Shown: in pieces, positions 13,674 through 27,161 of the stretch
Layout: each line of letters starts with the position of its first letter
Position numbering within the stretch: position 1 is the stretch's first letter
Source of the DNA: Prunus persica
Taxonomy: Eukaryota; Streptophyta; Magnoliopsida; Rosales; Rosaceae
Direction: 5' to 3'
DNA length: 64,000 bases
Assembly (NCBI RefSeq): GCF_000346465.2
Contig: NC_034016.1
Span: 14,916,786-14,980,785, forward strand
The notes under the pieces: generated by a model
Told to the model about the DNA's origin: nothing
The model's input: only the letters and a program-made list of their open reading frames with translations
Database searches by the model: none
Program-made: the position numbers and the translations under genes

Positions 13674-15922
13674 TGGTTCGATCACATAGTTACATTTCAG
13701 TTGAATATTTCTTGCATTTCCATGACATAGCACATCCCGATTTGATAACTGACTTTTTATTGGCGGGGTTCTATTTTAATGTAGGTGATTAAACTATAAC
13801 TGAAATTTTGAACTCTTGCATGCCTCGGGAAAGGAGATCATTACTGGACCATCTATTCCTGTTAGAACTTATGTATCATGTGAGTTGAACCTCTCCATAT
13901 CGGCTTATACAAAGTTTTGTTTTTTTTGTTTTTGGTTAAACATGCTTGTGTGAGTGTGTGTGTGAGTGTGTATGAGTGTGCTTGTCTCATTTGGTAAGCT
14001 TCTGGGGAATGATGGGTTGGGAAGGATAATGATGCCAGATGCTCATGATTTTAGCCTTTATGATTCGCTATATTTTCTGATAGGTTTTTATTGATGAAGT
14101 ATCACATGATAGCACAAAACCGAGAACTGCTATAGTAAAAGTATTGTTTATGCTATGTATTTTCATTGGTTGCAGGTGTACAGTTACCGGGATTGTCACC
14201 GGATTCTTTCCATCAGAAACATCAAGTAGTTTTATACGAAAATGTAAATGGATAAATAGCGCTCAAAGGTTGTACCATACCCACAAACGTTGTAGATTTA
14301 GCATCCGACTGGCATAGTTAGTTAGATAGCCATTGTTATTCTTTCAAAAAGCCTCATCAAGTGTAAGTTTGCATTTGTTTGCTGTAAATATTTATTCAAA
14401 ACATTATTTCTCAATCAGCAGTGTTGGTACATGTAACGTGCATAATATTGCTTAGAATATCTCTCTTGAATAAATAATAATTTCTTCGACCATTAAGTTA
14501 GGAAGGACATCAGTCTGGATGCCAATTTCACCAAACAGGACAGAGAACTAGGGCTCCATGTGACTGAATAAACGCTTTATTAAAAAGTCCAGTGCTTCCT
14601 CTTTTATAACCCAATAGCACTTAAGTTTCTGCCAAATGTGTTCAAAAGCACTTTGGGTAATAGACTAGACAATACTTCTTTGGGAGATTAGCTATTATAC
14701 TCGATATAGGGACTTAAATTATTATTATTTTTTAAAATCATATATGAAATGAACTTTAGAAATTCACGTAAAATTCATTTACAACATAACGAAGAGGCTT
14801 TTAATTTCTTGTAAATTACAAAACTGTCATCAATTTTTAAAAATAAGTCTAATTTCAAAACCTCATAAAAATATCCAAAACACTCAATAGAGCATCAAAG
14901 TAATTTAATAATTAAATTTAAATTCAATAAGGTCAGCTGTCATTTTTTGAGTTTTTTTTTGGATTTGTTTATAGAAATTAAATGGTGTAGAGTTTATCTA
15001 TATTAATAATGCTAAGAATGAATATATGACTAAATATCTCTATTTCTTTTAAACAATAGCCAAAATTTGTTTGATCAAATGTCGAAAAGAATATATAAAA
15101 AAAAGAAGAAAAATTATGATGAGTAATGTTACATCTACATGTTCTAAGATTAACCATTGAGCGAGATTAGTTAGTGTTAGTGGATTTCATTTTCGTAAGA
15201 AATGGTCAAGCAAATATAAAGCATGTAATATTGTTGATACAAGGTTGGAGTGGAAGGTTCCGAAAAGGAACTTAAAAATATGAAGGATGGATCCAATCCT
15301 GTTTATTATTTAGGAAAATCCATATGTTCCAATGCATTTCAAGTCGGTGAAATTTTGATTGCAAAATGTATTGGGTTGATGAATTCTTTTTTAGTACAAA
15401 CGATAGTCTAAACTATAAGGAAGGGGGTTATCTCACACACACAACTATGATATCGTGGAAATTTAAACCTGTGACCTATGATTTGCAAGTCAAGATCATT
15501 TTTGACTGGGTTAAACCCCGTTGGCAAGTTGATTAATTCTTAAGCGAACCTTAATGACATCCAACTGTTGTTGCTTGAGCGGTTTCCAATGGTGGTCAAC
15601 TTGCTTCAACCCAAAGTGATCCTTGGTGAATGAATGGGTCACTTTCAAGTTTCAAGCTCACCACAAGCTAAAGATATATATGATCTAGAAAATGCATATT
15701 TTGAACCAGTCCCACTACACCTAGAATTGCAATGTAGGCCAATTTTAGTCCTCAGCCGACACAAGAGGATTTGAAGTCTAGTAACCATCAAGCATTGAAA
15801 AGGATCTATCGTCTTAAAATATAGGTGATGGCCCTTTCCTCTTGTGACTCTTCCTTGAAGAGAGTGGTCATGGTCATTTGGCTTGCTGGAAAGTTCAGCA
15901 GCAGCAGTACCCATTTGATAAA
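13674..15922. other. ATG2 3' UTR and gene-poor intergenic DNA
   Basis: The first several hundred bases are likely ATG2 3' untranslated sequence. The rest is AT-rich, with no convincing coding exon, RNA gene or terminal repeats. A minus-strand open frame at 15645-15914 has no recognisable domain and I do not call it a gene. Confidence 0.4.
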
Positions 15923-16090
15923 CCCATATTGGGGAGAGAAGAACTTCCGTGCAATGGAGATGTCATTGTAGCGGTATTCCACACACTATCATGTGAAAAA
16001 ATTAAAACCCATAATAGTGCGTGATCAACTTGGAATACTGGTATAGTGACATCTCAATATAGGTAAGTTGTTCTCCGTATTGGGGTGGGG
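15923..16090. repeat. Imperfect inverted-repeat foldback (MITE-like)
   Basis: The left arm (about 15923-15981) reads as an imperfect reverse complement of the right arm (about 16031-16090). The shared blocks include GAGATGTCA and TATTCCA, and the pairing continues inward as ACTATCATG against CATAATAGT. The arms are roughly 55-70 nt around a short loop. No open frame spans it. It could be a diverged MITE or, less likely, a young microRNA-type hairpin. Confidence 0.5.
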
Positions 16091-16620
16091 GATTACAAGA
16101 AAAGGATGCCTACGGGTTTAACACCACACATTCAAAGGACACTCAGATGATGTAGGGTGGGACTAGGCTAAAATTACTAACCTTTAATGCAATGTTGCTA
16201 TTGATTTGGGCAGTAAAAAGATATTTCAGGAAGATTAAAAAAGAACAAGATTTTAACAATGAGAAATTGGTGTTAGCAAGCAACAGGTTGACTGAATTGA
16301 TAATGTGAAATGAATAGTGGGAGGATCCAAATCTATATAGAACCACACAAATCATAATAAGATAGATCAAACACAACAGATTTACATAAACTCATAGAAC
16401 CTCTTCAACTGCAAACATTTGTACAAAATGGAACAGCCAAATACCTTCTTCTTCTTGTTCATCATCATCTTCTACTTCTCTGAAGAAGAGGATGGGGATG
16501 TTGTCTAGAATTAAATGGACAAAAGAACTGGAAAGCTAAGCCAAGCCCTAAACACACACTTACAGAAGCCACTCTATCATCATCATTCCTCTTGCAATAA
16601 AGATGAATAGCAACCTTGCA

Positions 16621-17253
16621 TCACATTCCATCACCTCTGCAACTTAACCCTCCTCCAAATAGAAAATCCTGCAAACAAGAAATCATTCAAGACTTTGCTC
16701 TAAATGTGTCCATGCTTGCAATTATCTTAAGTTAAGAGTTTTCAATTTCCATGTTACCTAGAAAACCCGAAGGAAAGAATAAAACAAAAACAAAAAAACA
16801 AAAAAAAGAAGAAGAAGAAAGACATCTTACCTGGCTTTCCTTGCTAATAAGCACAGCCTCATGAACAAACACAGGCCTCCTCTCTTCAGCTATCCTCTCC
16901 AGAACAGAATGACTTCTGTCAGCTTTTTTGGGAACAACTTGAGCCCTCTTGAGGCCCAAACGCTCCTTCCACCTGCTTAAACTCTTTGGTGCCCTTGGCA
17001 ACACATCCCCATAATCATCATCAACAAGCAGCTCATCTCTCAAAGTAGTAGTCTTCCCTAGCTGGTTGGCACCATTATCCTTCAAGGGCAACAATGTGCC
17101 CTTGAACATAATCTCATCCGCCGAGATCATTCCAAAGTTGTTCACGGAGAATTCGAAATCCGAAGAAACGGGCGCTTCTCTATAGCTGGTTTCATGCTTG
17201 ATGGCTTGTTGAGTGTCTGCAAAGTCATTGGAGAAGGAAATCCTAGGATCCAT
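16621..17253 (-). CDS. Uncharacterised small plant protein, 2 exons, 156 aa
   Basis: Exons on the minus strand: 17253-16831 and 16668-16621, joined in phase 0 across a GT-AG intron (donor CAG/GTAAGA, acceptor TTTGCAG). The protein starts MDPRISFSNDF and ends GGGLSCRGDGM. Visible parts are an acidic and polar N-terminal half with DFEFSVNNFGMISADEIMFK and GTLLPLK, then a basic block SLSRWKERLGLKRAQVVPKK. The DFEF...ISADE...LPL pattern recalls small membrane-associated kinase-regulator or DUF1645-like plant proteins, but I cannot assign a function. No signal peptide or membrane span is visible. An in-frame ATG 36 bp upstream (17289) would add 12 residues. Its place between ATG2 and RAD54 matches, from memory, the uncharacterised Arabidopsis gene AT3G19200, which supports a real conserved gene. 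Confidence 0.75.
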
Positions 17254-17615
17254 AGAGAGAGAAGTTGTTCTTCTACTTGCAAGTTGCAATGCAAAGGGCT
17301 TGTTGCTATTTGTTAAACATGTTTAAGCATGCCATGGACACACAAACCAAGCCCTACTAAACCCTTTTAAATTTGTTGATTTACTTGCGCAGTTAGAATC
17401 CACATGGAGATGTTTGCATTTATATTAGGAGGAGCTTGTTTTATGCGTATGTCTGGTAGACATCTCATGTTACTCAGATTTGTCACCTTTTAATTAAAAA
17501 TGCAAGTAAAACACTTTGATCTCTTTTTGCATAACATAATATTCCACAGAGAGTAACACCTAATAATTAGTAATCAAATATTTATTCTTCCTAGGGTTGG
17601 CCAATCCCATTCACT

Positions 17616-17659
<44 letters not shown>

Positions 17660-19918
17660 AGTGGATGGCAGCAATTGATGGCACAAAGTTTCCTTACCGC
17701 ATTAGTCAAATGTGGCAGAAACTTTTTAAGCTATTTTTTTTTCCCTTTCTTTTATGGAAAATGGTTAAATTTTCTGTCCGTCCAAATAATGAGCATGTGT
17801 GACAGTCACATGTCATGATATGGGTGAGATCGCAATTCCCATATGATCTTTCCAACGCAGGCCTTCTCTGTTTGATTGGTGGTAGGAACAAAAGGAAAAA
17901 AAAAAAAAAAAAAAAAAGGAAAATGCTTAATATCCCAAGTTTCCCAACTATTTTTCTCAATATTTTTTTTTTCGAACTTAGGTGTCAAGTGATTTGTACC
18001 CTACACCATTGAAATAAAAATATAGCAACTTTGTATACACAAATGTGAGAATGCCGCTTAATATGAGAAAATATTGCTTTGTTTAGAATCGTTCCAAGAA
18101 AAATTGTTAATTAATTTTATGTGGTCATAGTTGTAGCTCTGGTGGTAGAACATTCATTTGCTCTTACATCTCTGATCGCAGTTTGATTTTTATTTTTATC
18201 TTTTCATGTATGGAAAAAGAAACAAAAGATTATTGAAATCTTATCACAAATTTTCATGATGAAATTGAGAATCGAAATTCAGAATATCATCACACTTCTT
18301 GAGAATATCATCACACTTCTTGAGCTGTTCCATATAATTGGTGATGAGTGTCATTGAGATCTCCTAATTAGGTTAATGAGGACTTGAGGCTAGTCTCAAT
18401 TTTAGTCAAATAGTATACACATCAACTTTTTCCACTCTTATCAATCCAATTAAACTAGCTTCAATCTAGGACCTTGGATTTCTCTAAACTGTACTGGAAG
18501 AATAAAGTTTCTTTATTCCACTCTAAAACTGTAGAGGAAGAATAAAGATTCTCACCCATATCCTAAGTATAGGACAATTGACCTTCACAGTAGTTGCACA
18601 TGGTTTACCCTAATCTAGATTGAAATTTCTAGGACTTGGCCTAATGGCTTTTTGACAAGTGGCTGATTCCCAATTGACAACTGTGACAGCTTTAGCAGGT
18701 ACCTGAGGGGCATTGCAATTAGCCTCATGGGTTAGAGGAAGTAGAAAACTTGGTCAAAGGGCACTGTCTCCTCTTTTGGTCTCCCATCTTGTTAGCAAAA
18801 CTTGTCTTTTTGCACTCTTGTTTAAGGGCTTCCTTCTGTCTTTATCTTGAAACTAACCATAAACAAATCCACTTTTCAAGGCTCATTTTACAATGTCAGA
18901 TCAGGATTTAAGCTCTATTATGTTGGGTGCTTTGAACGTTGCCCTAAATGTGTTAAGACTAATTAAACCTATCTTCGAGTCTTTTTCTAATATGCTTGCA
19001 TTGAAGAAGTAGAAAGTGGCTCAATTTCTATCTCAAAACTAATGCCATCCCATGTCTAAAAGTATAATATTTTGCTCTTGCTTAATATTTTTTAAATGGA
19101 AAAATAGGAGGCTGCTTGTTGTTAAATCATAAATGTAATAATGACTTGATGAGTGGTAGTGAGACTTGCTTTCAGATTGATGGGCAAATCTCAAATTCAA
19201 GACCATGAGGGTTGCCTGGGAATAATCAAATGGCCAGCCATAAATTGTGGGTGCAATTAAGATATGAATATCTAATAGTAGAACTTCTCTCAAATTCAAG
19301 TCGGCAAGTGAAGTGAAATTTATATTTGGTATTTGTAGCATTACTCAAATTGATGTTAATTTTATGTGCATGACATTCATTCTTTATTAAAAGATGAACT
19401 TTGTATCGATATTGTCAACAAGGAATCAATAAAACGTCGAAATATATTATTACCGGCATATTATGGACAATGATATTAACATTTTATTGTTACCATATCG
19501 ACAATCCGTCCTTTAATAAACATCTTCAATAAACATCTAATCCCGTTTTCACAAGAAAGTTGGTTAAAACTATCCAACCTCCAATACCCTATCAGAAAAG
19601 ATGAGTATCAATAGCCTCAGCTGCTGCACATCTGTCTTATCAATTTTTTATAAATAAGTTCAAAGAGAAGTCTTCATTTCGCGATTACATCAAATAGAAG
19701 ACATTAATTTTGTCTTGTATGTCCCTAAAATCATAACATGGGCTTAATCTGTCTTCGGTGAATCAGTGTGCCTGTAATTCTTGAAGCATTTCACATGTAA
19801 AATGATACAATGTTTTTCTTTCAAGTATGTAAAATTTATATGGTACTATGAATGCAGTGTCAAAATTGATTTTTCCAGGGTGCCACCACATTACAACACT
19901 GGACAAGCCAAACAAAAT
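17254..19918. other. Intergenic DNA with microsatellite and short tandem repeat
   Basis: No gene is seen. It contains a GA microsatellite (17619-17655), a poly-A run (about 17898-17917), a two-copy tandem repeat of about 22 bp with core ATCATCACACTTCTTGAG (about 18282-18323), and a degenerate tRNA-like stretch near 18127-18205. The part next to 19919 probably includes the RAD54 3' UTR. Confidence 0.45.
17619..17655. repeat. (GA)n microsatellite
   Basis: An uninterrupted GA dinucleotide run of about 18 units lies upstream of the small minus-strand gene. Confidence 0.95.
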
Positions 19919-22900
19919 TTACACAAAATCATCATCGTGATTGTCGGTATCAGGAGACGATCTTTTCAGGGGCAATCGAATTTTAAGAGAGAGCTTAGGC
20001 TTTAATGCTACATGCACTGAACCCTTTAAAGAAGTTTTCACTGATTCCACAGTGGTCTTTTCTGAGGGCTTGAAAGGGGCAGACATTGTGCTTCTGGTAG
20101 AATTTTCACTCGAAGAAACAGATTCTAGCGGTTTTCTTTGCCAAGACAATAGCAAGGGTTTCTGATTCAGGTCTTGTCTTAATTTGGGATGATTCTCTTT
20201 TCCTTCTTCTCCCTGCATCTTTGGGTTTACCTTTGATTCAACAGGTACAAGCTTCCCATCCACTTGGTTTGTAAAAACAAATGTGACCTGAAACAACCGT
20301 TGTATTCAATCTAATTTCCCCCCAAAGTAGATCATTATAAATTATATGTAATTAGTTCTGCCAATGGATAATGATCATGATATAGTCTTTCTGTTGAAGA
20401 ACAAGGTGAAATATCAAGCACTAGAGAATAGTAAATTATCTTTTCATTTTCCACATATGCATATGGATTTCCGATGCAATAAACTGGGATTAGAAGCAAA
20501 GGAAAATTAGTGCGGTCATTTTTTTTCAAAGATGGTCAATGAGAATAATACAAATGGAGCAGAAGAAAGACTTTGGAGGGGCAAACAAAGTTATTTTCCC
20601 TTCTATATTTGATAGTTTTCACTTCTTAAGCTGGGATCCATTCCCAAACCGAGCACATAGATTCATCTGTATTTTAAATCATGCAAGTACCTTTATCTTT
20701 TCTTCTCTTGGGATTGCTTGTACTAGAGTTTCTTAAGGAATAAACATGCATGGAGAAAGCACTTTGAATGAAGGAAAAAACCTTTTAATAACATTTTTAT
20801 TACAAAAGCATTTAATTATTAAGTTGTTAGCATCACTGTTGGATATGCTGCAGTGAGATATTTTAGCTCCCAAAATAAGCTGGTGCCAAAATTTTCTCAT
20901 CCTTAAGCAAGAATCAGAAAGAAAACACCTAGTAACCAAAAAGTCCAAAAACCTAGTTTTGTTATCAGAAGTTGATGTGATGTTCACTGTAGATTCAGTG
21001 TGAGAGAGATAGATATATTTTTCTATTTTCTTTGCAACTAATTCATATATCCTAATTCAGAAAAAACAATCTACATGATACCAAAAAATTAAAAGCTTGT
21101 CTGGGGTAGTAAAACCTATGTGAAAGGTAAAACTGCTGCCATGCCCTAATCCCACAAAAGAAAATTAATTGAACAGAAAAACTGTAAGATTTTTTTCTTC
21201 TCATACCTCTGCTCCAGCTGAAGCTTGGAGAATAGCATCGGGTACTGAATTTGGGAAGAAATGATGCCCCCAATTACTTAAATCCTCTTCTAGAGGTGTC
21301 CCTACCTGGAAAAGAAAAAATAAACTTATCAACTTACATGTTAAAAGGCTAAGAGAATCTATGACATCTCATAAAAATATGTGGCCAACCTGCTTCTCCG
21401 AGCTCTTTAACTCATGTAAGCATCCAGACATTTCTGCAAATCCACCTATGTCAGAGATTTCGTGGCCAGACTGACCACTTTCGTTAGTTGGTTGGTTTGC
21501 ATCTCCCTCTGCGATGCTTCGATTGGTATCATTGCTATTTTGGCAACGAATGCAGTTCATCTTCTCATGCACTTCAGACCTACATATATAATTGATAATA
21601 CCCAGTAACAGGAAAAAGGAATTATCAGAGAGGGAGAATGAAATGTTGCAGTCAAGAAATAGTTTAACCAGCATCACTCAACAGGGTAAGAAGATTAATG
21701 CAAAAACGAATTGAAAACTTAATTTCCCAAACATAAAAAGAACTGTCGGTTAACAATTACTGTATGAAAGAGAGATTACATGATATATTTTGACAACTGT
21801 ACATCTACAATATCAGGTTTCGAATGCTGGATGAAAGCTTATATGCATAACCTATTAATATTATGATACAAAGGCTAAGTTTTAACATTATTTCTTTTGC
21901 GCTTTGGCAGAGTAACTTGAAAATAGAGAAATAGTTAAGGGATGAAAATAACAGTGACAAAGAAAGAAGAATAACAGACAGAACTACATTGGAAGTTTAG
22001 GAATTTTCATCAAAATTATACAAAAGATATGTAACGGTAAATGAAAGTAAAACCTCTTAATCCATGTACTGTTTACAAACAATCAATGGGGTGTGAAAAG
22101 TAAACTCTTGGTTATACCATTTCAAATACTGAATCCATACTTTTTAAAATTCACCAACCTTTCCATTCAGCAAACTCATTCACATAAAAGATATACAAAT
22201 GATATCTTAAAGAGCATGGCCCGGACAAGGATTACAAGAAAAAGGAAGACATTACCTCACATTCTCATGAAATGTGAAAAGATCGCGTAGGTCTTCTGTT
22301 GAAAGAAGGTTTCCCTGTAGCAAAAGTACTTTGTATAACATGCATTTAAAGGCAAACCCCAATTCAGAAAGAAAGAGATACAACTTCAGACCTGTGCCAT
22401 TGAGCTATCTGTTTGTTCCTGCTGAATAACTTTTTGAAGCCCTTCCTTTGACATTTGACGCTGGTACACCTGCATAATACAAGGTCATTTTATTAAAATG
22501 AATCTTAATAGAATTGATTGTATAAACCATACAGAGCAGAAAAAAAATAACAGATGATAGTGATTATGATAACTCGATTGCTGCCACATCAAAACCTTTT
22601 CTTCAATTGTTCCAGTACTTAAAAATCTGTAAATGTATACTCTCTTTTTTTGCCCATCCCTCCAAACTCTTGCAGCAGCCTACTTATGAGATAAGAAGAA
22701 AAAAAGAATTAAGCAATAAGAATATCATACAGAAGAACGTTCATAATTTATCTCTTCCCGGATGTACATTAAGAATTTAACCTAAGCACATACTTGTTTA
22801 TCATTGGCAGGATTCCAATCAGGATCAAACAGTACTAGTCGATTTCCACCTATCAAATTGAGACCGCAACCACCAGCCTTGCTGCTTAAGAGAAATACAA

Positions 22901-25423
22901 ATTCATCCTGCAGGAAGTTGAGTTAGACTTGTTTACCAACAACAACAAAACCCAGATAAGAGCTAAGAAAAACATTAAAAACTACAATAGCCTGTATTGC
23001 CAATATAATTACAAACGTACTAACTAAATACCTTTGATGGGTCATTGAACTGGTTCACTAATTTCTGTCTTTTACTGATAGATGTGGTTCCATCAAGCCT
23101 CAAATATGGGTATCGTCTTTCTCTACACAGTTGCGCAAAAAGGTCCAGCGTCTGATACATAATAATTACACAACTTTACAACAAGATAAATTGAGCCAGT
23201 TCTTCCACAGATAAATTGTGGCAGGTAATGCTTAATGGATTGAAATATTAAGGTTTTTTTTCCTTAATTATGAAAAACTAAACACAAATGTAACAGTAGT
23301 GAACAAGCAATCAAGGTACAATAGTAACCTAACATTTGACTAATAATCTAACAACATAAAATAATTAAGAGTTAAAATGACTCAAGAAACATCTCCCAAA
23401 ATCCAATGAAGAATGGAATATCATTAAATCATTAGATTTCAATGCCCAAAATCCAACTTCATCCCACGAGATATCCATTAGCCCTTGCCATAAACAATAA
23501 TATTACTCCTTACAGTCCATTGAATAAAATAAGAATTGCATGAGAAAATGCCAAAGGATTTTCAATTATCTTATTCCTAATTGCAAGGGATGTAACAAGA
23601 CATTTTCAGTCAAAACCCACCAACTTCAATGTTTTTCAAAATTGAGATATTAGGTTGTAAATCCCATACAAACAAACAAACCAAATAGAAAAACTTGTCC
23701 ATAATTAGGTACACCCTAATTCTGTAACAGTAAAGGAATCATGCTGACTGACGGCAAGAGTGATTTATTTGTTAAGAACCATGTACTGCCTGCATACTAG
23801 AAAGGAGAAAATGCAATAATACATGTACACACATGCGCATAGATATGTAATCTGGAATAAGTGTATAACAATACCTGCGTATAATTTGAGACAAGGACAA
23901 TACGGTCATCAGTCCTCTTACGTAGATGGGCCAGTAATCGAGCTAAAACGTGCATTTTTCCAGATAGTTCAACCCAAGCCCCATCCCCGCCAGTCCATGA
24001 TCCAGATCTAACAGAAGAAACACATGGCGTAAGTGTAGAATGTTGGAATACTAGATGTGGAAAAGCAAATAAAGGAAAATAAAAATGCATACCTTCCAGA
24101 GAACATCTCTGGTGGGAAAAAGCGAATACAGTCCTCAAAACCTGAAGTTCCTGGACTTCCACTTTTTATGGTATCATAGATGAGCTACAATGAACATACT
24201 TCATGAGGATGAAAACATCTCAAACTAGAACTTGAAATAAATCAGTAAATAACTAACATGGGAAGGTATAAGAGGTAAGTTAAAACGATCAATACTGATG
24301 ATAATGTAATAAAAAAATTTGAACATGCAAAACCCATGAAAGCCTATATCTGCTGAGATCACAAAGCAAGGGAAGACTTTTGAGGATGTGAATTTGCTTT
24401 TTCCATTTAGAAAAGAGATATATAGATTTTGTACATGGGTTCTTATAAGATAATAAAGATATCTTTAGAAGAAAAAATAAGGACAACTACACATAGTATC
24501 AAAATTTTGTATTACGTTACCATGCATCCTCAGAATAGGTCCAAACATAATATAGACAGAAAAACATCCCAATTAAATTATGTGAGTGCATGCATATGTA
24601 AGTGTTAGTGTATCTATATATATGGCATACCTTTGGATGGTTGCATAGCTTCTTAAGAGCTGTTATATAAGCCAAAATCTTTGATTTCTTCGTCTCTTCA
24701 GAGATTGCTCTTTTAACCTGTGCTTGAGAGAAACAGAATAAAACCCATATGCTGTCAGACAGTCTTTTCATTAACTCCAAAAGTTCTGCCTTGACAGCTC
24801 AATAAGAATGAGAACCCACATTTTTGGAATGTATAAAATGGTTATATAGGTCTAGTTGGAGAGGAGTCAACTTGCAACAAACAACTTCAATTATCTGCAA
24901 GGGGAAAAAAAATATAGAAACTCAGAAATTACTTTTTGTAACAACTTTTAAAATAAAAATATACATTTTTTCTTTAATCCTGTATGAGCCAAGATTTTTG
25001 GGTTTTGACTGCCTGTGTTAGATCAAGGTGCTACTGACAAAGAGAATCAACTTGAACATCCATTACAGTAGAAATCTCCAAAGTTCCATAATGCTAATGA
25101 AAGTAAGTAGAGAAAAAAAATATATAGAGTAGTAGATAGTAGTTTCAAGATATCCAAGTGTAGATCAAATAATATACAGTCCTCTCATAAGTACCTCTAC
25201 CTAAGCTAACAAAAGATTTTGCTTTTCAGTTTACAATTCTACTAGACTTGACTTCCCAAAATGTGCGAAGATTCATCTACCATACTTAATCATATACTAT
25301 TAGTTTGTATGGCTATACAAAGGTCATAAAACATGGAAAGCATACAGGTACTGAAACTCAGATGAAAAGTAGAAAGTTTACAATTCAGTTAGTATATGAC
25401 ATGAAATTTTAAGGTACAATAAA

Positions 25424-25514
<91 letters not shown>

Positions 25515-27101
25515 TATATATGGAATCTCTTAACATGTAGTCTACCATAAGTGCTATACCTTTGGTGGCAGATGATTTGATAATAGTGCGTTAGTCCTCC
25601 GCAATATAAACTGCAAAAGTATGTTAACTATTACGCATTAATCATTAAAAAAATGATGTACATAAAAAAAGAAAAAGAAATTCTGATTTCATCAGTAAAT
25701 TAGCCATTCAGAACTCCTACAATCAGTGAAAGCTGTTGATAAAAATTCTTAAAGCAAAGACTGGACAAAGATGATGTGCAATGTCTATAGTTATCATGTC
25801 AACAAGGAACTATAACCTGATTAACTTTTCCACTTAGTTCAGCAGAGCGCTCACCACCTAGCTTCTTCTCTTCTTCAGAGGCATTAGGTTCTCTTCCACA
25901 AATAATAGGTGCCTTCACAAAACATATATGTAACAGTTCATATACAGAATAAATACATGTCAACATCGACAAAAGAAGAAAAATAATTATTTATCATTGA
26001 TATATTGGAATTTTCAACCACTAAGAAAGAGATATTCGTCGTTCACATATAATTCAAAGAATATTACAGCACATTACATCACCAACAAAATTACTAGAAA
26101 GAACCGCACAGCTTTATTTACAGAGGGAGAAGGAAAAAAAAGGAAAAGGAAAAGAGAAACTAATAACAAAGAGAACCTATAAACATAATGATGTAGATTC
26201 ATTCTTAAATACCAGAGAGGGTATATTGAAATGTAAAGTCATCTACTCACCTCATAGTAGCGACGAAAATGTGCAGCTTCCCCTAAGATGCCGGGATTAG
26301 TAAAGTTGACCATGGCAAAGAACTCTTCTAGGTCATTCTGCAAGCGTATATACAAAGAGAGAAATAAGAAACAACTTGGAATCATGAGACATCATGCACA
26401 ATTGCATCCCACCTGCATTGGAGTTCCTGACAACAAAATGCGCCTTTTGCATGCAAGAGCAGCCAATGCCTGACAGAATGTTCATAAATAGTTTAGGGGG
26501 GAAATGGAATAGAGTTAAAAAAGAAACAAAGATAATGAAAACCAAACTTGCATACATCATACCTGATTCGTCATTGTCTGGTCATTCTTCAGCCTGTGAG
26601 CCTCGTCACATATGAGAAGGTCACAGGATTCACTTTGGCTAAACTTTGTTGAATGCATCCGGAATGTCTCGTATGAAATAATTAGTACCTGATGCGTATT
26701 CATTGTAAGTTCATTATTCAAAGATAGATGTCTGACCAGTTACACAAATTTACCTGTATAGGGCTGCGAGGACCTGTGAACCGATCAATTCCAGAAACAA
26801 CATCATCTCGGGTACTTTCACAGAGAGCAATGAGATGAACTCTTTCTCCAACCCACTTCTTTATTTCAGCCTCCCAATTGCTCACAAGACTGGTAGGGGT
26901 GACTATAATTGCTTTTTTAACCATTGGTTTCCCATCAAACCCTTGACAAAGAAGAGTATATAGTAATGTGATTGACTGCAATGTCTTTCCCAAACTGCAA
27001 AAGTAACACGATTAAGCACAAGCGTGAAGACATGATTCCCAAACCTAATAACATAAAAGAAAATATGCTGATATAATTCCATAGAATTGATATATGCTGA
27101 C

Positions 27102-27161
<60 letters not shown>

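Noticed and set aside
15645..15914. 89-codon minus-strand frame
   Set aside because: No recognisable domain and no flanking exons; it ends next to a foldback repeat.
16732..16830. C-terminal Phe-rich tail of the unspliced small minus-strand frame (FFCFFVFVLFFPSGF)
   Set aside because: It looks like a membrane helix but is intron sequence after the donor CAG/GTAAGA; the spliced form joins a short exon at 16668.
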